Positions 1 through 5,095 of a DNA stretch of 6,912 nt are shown here, one piece after another. The translations under genes were made by a program, and so were the position numbers. Below the pieces are notes generated by a model. The model was not told where the DNA came from. It worked only from the letters and a program-made list of their open reading frames with translations, and made no database searches. The stretch's first letter is position 1; each line of letters begins with the position of its first letter. Source of the DNA: Limnohabitans sp. (GTDB taxonomy: Bacteria > Pseudomonadota > Gammaproteobacteria > Burkholderiales > Burkholderiaceae_C); contig JALQUL010000206.1 of assembly GCA_023260735.1 (NCBI GenBank), positions 1-6,912 on the forward strand, in the 5' to 3' direction.

Positions 1-1
1 A

Positions 2-670
2 GATTTTATGGGTTTGCAATATATTAGTGCGTCGCTTGAGCGTTTAATTTTATATTTAAATCCAACTATTGTTTTGCTATTGGGTTGGGGTTTGTGGGGT
101 AGAAAAATTAGTTTTGCACAGGCATTTGGTATGCTGACAAGTTATTTAGGTGTGGCTTGGGCTTTGTCGCATGAACTTCATATAGAAGGTAATAATGTGT
201 TGTTAGGTACTATTTTAGTTTTTTTAAGTGCCCTAAGTTACGCTATTTATTTAGCCTATAGTGGGCAATGGGTAGAGCGGTTTGGCAGCATAAGACTGGT
301 CAGTCTCACCTCTATAGTGGCTTGTTTTTTTTGTATTGGTCAGTTTTTTATCACACATCCTATTAGTGCAATGCATGTGCATAAACAAGTCATTTATTTA
401 TCCATCATTAACGCTGTTTTTTGTACCGTTATTCCAGTGATTTTTGTCATGTTAGGAATTCGTCGCTTGGGTGCCTCATTAGCTTCACAGATAGGTTTGA
501 TAGGTCCCATTTCAACTTTTGTCTTAGCCTATTTTTTCTTAAGTGAACCTATCAGCATCAATGCATTATTAGGTGGGTTTTTAGTTTTAGTTGGAGTGGC
601 CCTTGCCTCCAGTAATTTAACGCGTCAATCATTTAAAAATATTATTCTGAATTTTAGGAGAAAATCATGA
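2..670 (+). CDS. EamA/DMT-superfamily membrane transporter, 5' end outside window
   Basis: This is the C-terminal part (about 222 codons visible) of a drug/metabolite-transporter superfamily permease, an inner-membrane exporter of unknown small molecules. The reading frame is open to the left edge. The ATG at 8 is preceded in frame by Asp-Phe and sits inside the conserved 'GLQYISASLERLILYLNP' stretch that ends the first EamA repeat, so it is an internal Met and not the start. The full family is usually about 290-300 residues with ten membrane helices. Here roughly seven hydrophobic segments are visible, and the second EamA repeat begins near 'GTILVFLSALSYAIYLAYSG' and ends with 'FLSEPISINALLGGFLVLVG'. 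The tail is basic (FRRKS), as expected for a cytoplasmic C-terminus. The stop overlaps the qor start as ATGA, implying one transcript and translational coupling. Family assignment is firm; the substrate cannot be told from sequence. Confidence 0.9.
   Translation, partial: DFMGLQYISASLERLILYLNPTIVLLLGWGLWGRKISFAQAFGMLTSYLGVAWALSHELHIEGNNVLLGTILVFLSALSYAIYLAYSGQWVERFGSIRLVSLTSIVACFFCIGQFFITHPISAMHVHKQVIYLSIINAVFCTVIPVIFVMLGIRRLGASLASQIGLIGPISTFVLAYFFLSEPISINALLGGFLVLVGVALASSNLTRQSFKNIILNFRRKS
656..660 (+). promoter_or_regulatory. Ribosome binding site of qor
   Basis: AGGAG lies six bases upstream of the ATG at 667, inside the last codons of the transporter gene. It is a strong Shine-Dalgarno match with good spacing and fixes the qor start at 667, in the ATGA overlap. 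No separate promoter is needed if the two genes share a transcript. Confidence 0.8.
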
Positions 671-1659
671 CAACTGTAAAAGCTATCCAGATTCAAAAAC
701 CAGGTGGTCCTGAAGAACTTCAATTAGTAAGTGTTGAAATAGGCGAGCCAGGTCCAGGCGAAATTCGTATTGCTCATAAAGCCATTGGTCTTAATTTTAT
801 TGATGTGTACCATCGAACCGGTTTATACCCCATGCCTATGCCTTTACAAATAGGTATGGAAGCCTCAGGAATAGTTGAAGCAGTTGGCGAGGGAGTCACT
901 CACTTAGCAATAGGTGATCGTGTCGCTTATGCCAGTGCCCCTCCAGGTAGTTATTGCGAAGCTAGGGTCATGCCTGCAAAGTGTGTTTGTAAATTACCCG
1001 AAGGCATCAGTTTCGAGACTGGTGCTGCGATGATGCTAAAAGGCTTAACGGCTCAATATTTGCTGAAGCGCACCCTTCCACAAGGTGGCTTAAAGGCAAA
1101 TGATTTTATTTTGTTTCATGCAGCAGCTGGCGGCGTAGGATTAATTGCTTGTCAGTGGGCTAAAGCATTAGGTTACCAACTCATTGCAACTGCTGGTAGT
1201 CCAGAAAAATGTCAATTAGCTCTAGAGCATGGAGCCGCTTTTGCCATTAATTACCGCACCGAAAACTTTGCCGATAAAGTTAAAGAAATTACAGGTGGTA
1301 AAGGTGTAAAAGTCGTGTATGACTCGGTGGGTAAAGATACTTTTGAACAATCACTCAATTGTTTGGCTCCGTTTGGCTTAATGGCTAGTTTTGGTAATGC
1401 ATCAGGCCCCGTTGATCCATTTTCACCTGCGATTTTGGGACCCAAAGGCTCCATTTATGTAACTCGTCAAACTTTGTTTTCGCACATTGCATCTCGCGAG
1501 ACCACCCAAGAAATGGCCGATGATTTATTTTCAATGGTGTTGTCTGGTGCAGTTAAAATCAGGATTGACCAAAAGTTTTCTCTTGTCGATGCCGCAAAAG
1601 CTCATACGGCTCTTGAGGCTAGGGCCACAACGGGCTGTACAATTTTAACGCTAGACTAA
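667..1659 (+). CDS. qor: NADPH:quinone oxidoreductase (zinc-free MDR family)
   Basis: This encodes a 330-residue cytosolic reductase of the medium-chain dehydrogenase/reductase superfamily, quinone oxidoreductase branch. The family reduces quinones with NADPH, and E. coli Qor has 327 residues. The N-terminal GroES-like domain (about 1-120) carries 'GLNFIDVYHRTGLYP' near 41-55 and 'GMEASGIVEAVGEG' near 63-76. The Rossmann domain carries 'FHAAAGGVGLIACQWAKALG' at 150-169, with the A-x-x-G-x-x-G type nucleotide loop at 153-158; this segment matches my recollection of E. coli Qor almost exactly. 'ITGGKGVKVVYDSVGKDTFE' and 'SFGNASG' follow, also typical. The Cys/His zinc ligands of the alcohol dehydrogenases are absent, as expected for this branch. 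The start is supported by AGGAG at 656-660 and by the overlap with the upstream transporter gene. The true electron acceptor in this organism (quinone, enone or other) is not decided by sequence. Confidence 0.94.
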   Translation: MTTVKAIQIQKPGGPEELQLVSVEIGEPGPGEIRIAHKAIGLNFIDVYHRTGLYPMPMPLQIGMEASGIVEAVGEGVTHLAIGDRVAYASAPPGSYCEARVMPAKCVCKLPEGISFETGAAMMLKGLTAQYLLKRTLPQGGLKANDFILFHAAAGGVGLIACQWAKALGYQLIATAGSPEKCQLALEHGAAFAINYRTENFADKVKEITGGKGVKVVYDSVGKDTFEQSLNCLAPFGLMASFGNASGPVDPFSPAILGPKGSIYVTRQTLFSHIASRETTQEMADDLFSMVLSGAVKIRIDQKFSLVDAAKAHTALEARATTGCTILTLD

Positions 1660-1664
1660 TGATT

Positions 1665-1695
1665 TTGACAGTTGTATAAGCGCGTTGAATCTAGT
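1665..1695 (+). promoter_or_regulatory. Possible sigma-70 promoter for the Nudix gene
   Basis: A perfect -35 hexamer TTGACA occurs at 1665-1670, six bases after the qor stop. The best -10 partner is TCTAGT at 1690-1695 (4 of 6 matches), at a long 19-base spacing. A better hexamer, TATAAG at 1675-1680, is too close to pair with it. The 78-base gap and lack of overlap suggest the Nudix gene has its own promoter, but this site is weak. Two small stems (TAAGCG/CGCTTA at 1677-1702 and GCACT/AGTGC at 1704-1720) lie between it and the gene; neither has a T-tract. Confidence 0.25.
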
Positions 1696-1737
1696 ACGCT
1701 TAAGCACTTATTTGTAGTGCATCAACAGTTATAAAAA

Positions 1738-2580
1738 ATGGATAAAAAAATTCGAGAAAAGTTAATCGTATACCAAGAAGAGTTAAATGCACAAACTGCA
1801 ATTCCTCCACTTAAAGATAGAGTTCCATTACTTTATAACGATACGGTTTTTGCTACTCTCGAACCTGGTTTAATCGGCCGTATTAGCCAGCTTTATTCTA
1901 AAAAAAATCCCAGGTCTATGATCTGGGATTACCATTATCATGCAGACGGTTATCTTAGTCATCTTTCATGGGAAGCTAAACCTTTTAATTCCCAATTGGC
2001 AGTGGTAGCCCAGCTTTTAAAAGACGATCAACTTTCTGGGCCTTGGCGCAATGAATTATTAGCGGTAAAAGACACCGAAGGAAATGAGTTAGGTGCAATT
2101 GAAAGAGGGGTTTGTAGGCAATTTGGAATTGAAACCGAAGCCATTCATTTGGTGGGTTATTGCGGTAAAGATAATGTGTGGGTTCAGCAAAGAGCCCACA
2201 ACAAACCCAATGATCCTAGTAAATGGGATACGCTGGTTGGTGGCATGATATCTTCAGAAGATAATTTATTAAGTGCCCTAGAAAGAGAGACTTGGGAGGA
2301 GGCTGGGCTTTTGGTGGCAGAGCTTAAAATTTTAGCTACCCACGGCAAGCTACATCAGCGCAGACCTTGTGAGGATGGGTATGGTGCTTATTTAGCAGAA
2401 ACAGTTCATTGGATGACAGCCAGAGTACCTTCTTTGATAAAGCCAGTGAATCAAGACGGAGAGGTCGCACAGTTTGCATTGTTACCAGCTAAAACGGTTT
2501 TGGAGATGATTCTGGCTAATGAGTTCACTATTGAAGCGAGTTTAATTTTATTAGAAGCCTTAAAACATAAATATCGCTAA
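1738..2580 (+). CDS. Nudix hydrolase with N-terminal DUF4743-type region
   Basis: This encodes a 280-residue soluble protein. Residues 1 to about 130 form a DUF4743-like N-terminal region, recognised by the layout and by 'GVCRQFGIETEAIHLVGYCG' leading into the catalytic domain. The Nudix domain follows at about 130-265, with its box at 169-191: G169, D175 where the consensus has Glu, then R183-E184, E187-E188 and G190. Thr185 takes a usually hydrophobic position. The catalytic REx2EE core is intact, so Mg2+-dependent hydrolysis of a nucleoside-diphosphate-like bond is expected. Relatives with this architecture include the Nudix domain of fission yeast Tnr3 and plant NUDT20/24, which act on thiamin diphosphate and its oxidised forms; that substrate is only an inference here. 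The start is fixed by an in-frame TAA at 1732-1734, immediately upstream, and the next Met is residue 61. No clear Shine-Dalgarno precedes it. The downstream neighbour is convergent. Confidence 0.85.
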   Translation: MDKKIREKLIVYQEELNAQTAIPPLKDRVPLLYNDTVFATLEPGLIGRISQLYSKKNPRSMIWDYHYHADGYLSHLSWEAKPFNSQLAVVAQLLKDDQLSGPWRNELLAVKDTEGNELGAIERGVCRQFGIETEAIHLVGYCGKDNVWVQQRAHNKPNDPSKWDTLVGGMISSEDNLLSALERETWEEAGLLVAELKILATHGKLHQRRPCEDGYGAYLAETVHWMTARVPSLIKPVNQDGEVAQFALLPAKTVLEMILANEFTIEASLILLEALKHKYR

Positions 2581-2654
2581 TTCCTATCTAGATTGATTGA
2601 TCGGCAGTATTTCAACTTCTTATGCTTACCAACAATTAGAATTTTCAATTTTAA
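2581..2654. other. Convergent intergenic gap
   Basis: These 74 AT-rich bases separate the Nudix gene (plus) from the Na/Pi gene (minus), whose 3' ends face each other. A bidirectional terminator would be expected here. The only candidate is a weak imperfect stem, AATTAGAATT/AATTTTAATT at 2634-2656, with one G-T wobble pair, a three-base loop and no adjoining T-run, reaching into the stop codon of the Na/Pi gene. No ORF, tRNA or other element is seen. Confidence 0.4.
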
Positions 2655-4304
2655 TTATTTGCCATAAGGCTTAATACGATTATGTGCCAATATTCCTGCA
2701 TCATCTAAAATAGGATAAGCAATAGAACAAATGTGCGAGTTAATACGTTTTAGTTCGCTGATCAAATCAATATGCAAGGAACTAGTTTCAAAACTTTGTA
2801 GGGTCTTATCGCTTAGTCTATCAAGATGAGATTGTGCAAATTGATGCTCCAAGTCTCTAAATCTTGCTTTTTCTTCGATTAAGGTTTGGGCATCTTGTAC
2901 ATTACCAGTTAAAAAAACACTCATGCCTAAGCGTAAATTATCTAATAGGCGCTTATGTAGTTCGGTAATTTCAGCCATACCAGCATTAGAGAAATGCCGG
3001 CCCGGTTTAATTTTTTTAGTTTCTACATCTTGTAATATGCGTTCTATTACATCGCCAATATGTTCCATATTGATGGTAAAACTAATAATATCCGTCCAGC
3101 GTTTGCTCTCGGTGTCACCTAAAGCCTCTCTTGAAATTTTGGTTAAATAATATTTAATAGAGCTATACAAGGTATCGACTGTGTCATCCATTTTGCGTAA
3201 TTCTTCGGCCAATTGCAAATCATCATTTTTAATAACGGTAAGCACACCACGCAACATGGTTTCTACTACTTCAGCCTGATACATTGCTTCCCTAGCCGCA
3301 CAAGAAATGGCCAATGAGGGGGTACTTAAAGCTGAAGGGTCTAGGTGATGATGCCTCGTAATTTTAGATTCTGCATTTTTTACATTAGGTAAAATAATTT
3401 CAGCTAGTTGGGCAAACCATTGAGTGAAGGTAATACAAATCAGCCCCACCATTAGGTTAAAACATAAATGCAAAATAACGACTAATTGAGCGGGGTCGTT
3501 GGTGTATTGCTGGGCCAGTGGTAGCCAGAAGCTAAGCAAAGGTAGGGCAATTAATACACCAGTTATCTTAAACAGTAAATTGCCCATGGGCACACGCCTG
3601 CTGTCTATATCTGATTTGGCAGTAGTAATGACGGCCAATAATCCACTTCCCAAATTAGCGCCTAATACCAAACCTAAAGCGACTTCTATAGGAACACCAC
3701 CAGAAGCTGCAATAGTGGCAGTTAGTAAAACAATGGCAAGGCTTGAATAAGAAAAAACGACCAACATCGCACCCACCAACAACTCTAATAGTAAGTCACT
3801 AGACAGGGTGGCTAACAACGCTTTAACCGCTGGTGATTGAGTTAACACGACAGTAGAGTTGGTCACTAGCCTGAGCGCTAAAAGCATTAATCCTAAACCA
3901 ATTAAAACACGACCTACTCTGCCTGCTGTAGTATCGGGCCGGGTAACAAATAAAAAAACTCCCACTAAAATAAATAAAGGCGATAGCCAAGACAAGTCAA
4001 GGGAAAATAAAACAGCCATGACACTAGTGCCAATGTCAGCGCCCAACATAACAGCCAAGGCAGGTGTAAGACCGACCAAACCCTGCCCAACAAACGAGGA
4101 AACAATTAAAGCCGTGGCAGTGCTTGATTGCACCAAAGCAGTTACAGCAAAACCTGAAAGCATTGCGGTAAAACGATTTTTCATACCCACACCCAAAACC
4201 GATCTCAATTTGCTGCCAAACACTTGTAATATGCCTTTACGAACCAAGTGTGTACCCCAAACCAAAAGGGCAATAGCTGCTAATAAATTAAGTAAATGGG
4301 TCAT
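2655..4304 (-). CDS. Na/Pi cotransporter family protein with C-terminal PhoU-like domain
   Basis: This encodes a 549-residue inner-membrane protein of the type II Na+/phosphate cotransporter family (bacterial NptA/YjbB-like), thought to move inorganic phosphate coupled to Na+. The membrane half (about 1-310) has two inverted repeats. Repeat one carries the signature 'ALVQSSTATALIV' (Q59-S60-S61) followed by 'GADIGTSV' at 88-95. Repeat two carries 'YSSLA' at 186-190, where many homologues have QSSSA, followed by 'GANLGSG' at 215-221. Residues from about 335 to 545 are polar, helical and PhoU-like ('AAREAMYQAEVVETML', 'TINMEHIGDVIERILQD'), a common fusion in this family thought to be regulatory. 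The start at 4304 is supported by AAAAGG (4317-4312 on the minus strand), seven bases upstream. It follows lspA on the same strand after 212 bases and is preceded by a perfect inverted repeat. Whether it imports or exports phosphate is not decided by sequence. Confidence 0.9.
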   Translation of the reverse strand: MTHLLNLLAAIALLVWGTHLVRKGILQVFGSKLRSVLGVGMKNRFTAMLSGFAVTALVQSSTATALIVSSFVGQGLVGLTPALAVMLGADIGTSVMAVLFSLDLSWLSPLFILVGVFLFVTRPDTTAGRVGRVLIGLGLMLLALRLVTNSTVVLTQSPAVKALLATLSSDLLLELLVGAMLVVFSYSSLAIVLLTATIAASGGVPIEVALGLVLGANLGSGLLAVITTAKSDIDSRRVPMGNLLFKITGVLIALPLLSFWLPLAQQYTNDPAQLVVILHLCFNLMVGLICITFTQWFAQLAEIILPNVKNAESKITRHHHLDPSALSTPSLAISCAAREAMYQAEVVETMLRGVLTVIKNDDLQLAEELRKMDDTVDTLYSSIKYYLTKISREALGDTESKRWTDIISFTINMEHIGDVIERILQDVETKKIKPGRHFSNAGMAEITELHKRLLDNLRLGMSVFLTGNVQDAQTLIEEKARFRDLEHQFAQSHLDRLSDKTLQSFETSSLHIDLISELKRINSHICSIAYPILDDAGILAHNRIKPYGK

Positions 4305-4311
4305 TAACCTG

Positions 4312-4317
4312 CCTTTT
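4312..4317 (-). promoter_or_regulatory. Ribosome binding site of the Na/Pi cotransporter gene
   Basis: On the minus strand AAAAGG lies seven bases before the ATG at 4304-4302, and an overlapping AGGCAGG (4314-4308) gives a second partial match. It sits only six bases downstream of the inverted repeat at 4324-4357, so folding of that repeat in the transcript could affect access to it. Confidence 0.55.
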
Positions 4318-4323
4318 AAAAAT

Positions 4324-4357
4324 ATAAATAGTAGATTGTCAACAATCTACTATTTAT
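4324..4357. repeat. Perfect 16-bp inverted repeat upstream of the Na/Pi gene
   Basis: The arms ATAAATAGTAGATTGT (4324-4339) and ACAATCTACTATTTAT (4342-4357) pair perfectly at all 16 positions around a two-base centre, CA. Read on the minus strand, which is the direction of both flanking genes, the stem is followed at 4323-4318 by A then five T, like a low-GC intrinsic terminator (three G-C pairs). As duplex DNA, the core TTGTCAACAA has the GT-N2-AC spacing typical of operators of GntR-family (FadR-type) regulators. It begins 20 bases upstream of the start codon. It may therefore be an attenuator/terminator, an operator, or both. Confidence 0.7.
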
Positions 4358-4383
4358 CATTATCAAGGAAAAAAGCAAAAAAA

Positions 4384-4470
4384 ATGTTAGTTATTTGGGT
4401 CTTTTTGAAAAGAATTGAAAATTGGGTGTATTTTTTTTCAGTTTTTTGGGTGTTTATTAAGTTATTTTAA
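4384..4470 (+). CDS. Possible 28-residue hydrophobic small protein (uncertain)
   Basis: An ATG at 4384 opens a 28-residue reading frame starting MLVIWVFLKRIENWV and ending in FWVFIKLF. It consists of aromatic and aliphatic residues with one short charged patch (KRIEN). AAGGA at 4365-4369 lies 14 bases upstream, too far for an ideal Shine-Dalgarno. The stop falls inside an inverted repeat (4459-4490) that is followed by six T, as if the transcript ended there. The composition would suit a small membrane peptide, but T-rich non-coding DNA gives Phe/Leu/Val-rich translations by chance, and no family is recognised. Treat as a hypothesis only. Confidence 0.15.
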   Translation: MLVIWVFLKRIENWVYFFSVFWVFIKLF

Positions 4471-4497
4471 TAAAAATTTTAAAATAACTTGTTTTTT
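4459..4497 (+). terminator. Possible plus-strand intrinsic terminator
   Basis: A perfect 12-bp inverted repeat has arms AAGTTATTTTAA (4459-4470) and TTAAAATAACTT (4479-4490) around an eight-base loop. It is followed on the plus strand by G and six T (4491-4497). The stem has only one G-C pair, so it is weak. It lies 26 bases past the lspA stop. In the minus direction, where a terminator for ileS-lspA would be wanted, the downstream bases are AATAAACA and not T-rich, so the polarity fits the plus strand better, where no established gene ends. Confidence 0.3.
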
Positions 4498-4516
4498 CAT
4501 CAAATTGTCACATTAG

Positions 4517-5095
4517 TCAGTTAGGTGATTTTTTCCCGAAGGACCTACTCAGCTCATCCCAGATTAACACGATAGCGCCCACTGTAATAGCGCTATCGGC
4601 AACGTTAAATGCCGGAAAATGTCCTGCATAAAACAAGAAATCGAGTGCTGCATGATGGAAATCTAAAAAGTCCACTACATAACCATAACTGACTCTGTCA
4701 ATTAAATTACCAATTGCCCCAGACAGAATAAGAGTTAAAGCCAGAGACAATCGCTTGTTTGCTAAACTCGTGCGAAGCATATTGCTGATGACAACAATAG
4801 CGGCAATGGCTAAGATTGTAAAAAACCATCTTTGCCAACCGCCTGCATTAGCTAAAAACGAAAAGGCAGCTCCTTCATTATGCACTCTTACAATATTAAA
4901 AAAGCTCGTTACAAAAACACTGTCTCTGAACTCGAAATGCTTGACTATCCACAGTTTGGTGAGTTGATCCAACACCACCAAAAGCAAGCATAAAGTCAGC
5001 CATTTTTTGAGTGACACAGATGATGTCAAAGCTTTTGAAGGGCTTGCATCATTGCTTGGCGTAGTGGAGTTATTAGACATGTAATCGCTTTTCAT
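4517..5095 (-). CDS. lspA: Lipoprotein signal peptidase (signal peptidase II)
   Basis: This encodes a 192-residue inner-membrane aspartyl protease that removes the signal peptide from prolipoproteins after Lgt adds diacylglycerol. Four hydrophobic segments are visible. Conserved motifs are D43-Q44-x-x-K47 in the first helix, 'NEGAAFS' at 73-79, 'SGAIGNLIDRV' at 125-135 with catalytic Asp133, 'VDFLDFH' at 141-147, and 'FNVADSAITVG' at 163-173 with catalytic Asp167. All expected catalytic features are intact. It is longer than E. coli LspA (164 residues) because of a polar Ser/Thr/Asn-rich stretch of about 28 residues before the first helix. Two starts are possible. Met1 (5095) overlaps ileS by 23 bases and has ACAGG five bases upstream; Met6 (5080) overlaps by 8 bases and has no clear ribosome site. 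I favour Met1. It is probably co-transcribed with ileS. Confidence 0.95.
   Translation of the reverse strand: MKSDYMSNNSTTPSNDASPSKALTSSVSLKKWLTLCLLLVVLDQLTKLWIVKHFEFRDSVFVTSFFNIVRVHNEGAAFSFLANAGGWQRWFFTILAIAAIVVISNMLRTSLANKRLSLALTLILSGAIGNLIDRVSYGYVVDFLDFHHAALDFLFYAGHFPAFNVADSAITVGAIVLIWDELSRSFGKKSPN

Larger units (their letters stand above)
4305..4516. other. AT-rich gap between lspA and the Na/Pi gene
   Basis: This 212-base gap separates two minus-strand genes and is far more AT-rich than its neighbours. It holds the inverted repeat at 4324-4357, an A-run at 4377-4384, three TTGGGT copies (4395-4400, 4422-4427, 4446-4451), long T-runs on the plus strand, a 28-codon plus-strand ORF at 4384-4470 and an inverted repeat at 4459-4490. 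A minus-strand promoter for the Na/Pi gene is expected here. GATAAT (5 of 6 against the -10 consensus) occurs on the minus strand just upstream of the inverted repeat, but no good -35 accompanies it. No tRNA or insertion-sequence end is visible. Confidence 0.6.

Noticed and set aside
1251..1454. Minus-strand ORF inside qor
   Set aside because: It is fully antisense to a strongly conserved part of qor, and its translation resembles no family.
1677..1720. Two small stems after qor as a terminator
   Set aside because: The stems are five and six base pairs, with loops of 7 and 14 bases and no T-tract, so they do not look like an intrinsic terminator.
2634..2656. Stem AATTAGAATT/AATTTTAATT as a terminator between the convergent genes
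   Set aside because: It is nearly all A-T with one wobble pair, has no T-run on either side and runs into a stop codon. Such stems are common by chance in DNA this AT-rich.
4314..4342. Minus-strand promoter using TTGACA in the centre of the inverted repeat (4342-4337)
   Set aside because: The hexamer is perfect, but the best-spaced -10 (TTAAAA at 4319-4314) is poor and would place the transcript start about at the start codon, losing the ribosome binding site.
3859..4470. 203-codon plus-strand ORF
   Set aside because: Most of it lies antisense to the well-supported Na/Pi cotransporter gene, and its translation is Lys/Thr/Pro-rich with no recognisable domain. Only its last 28 codons lie in non-coding DNA, and these are discussed separately.
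4324..4490. Miniature transposable element bounded by the two inverted repeats of the gap
   Set aside because: The two palindromes are unrelated in sequence, do not form terminal inverted repeats with each other, and no target-site duplication is visible.
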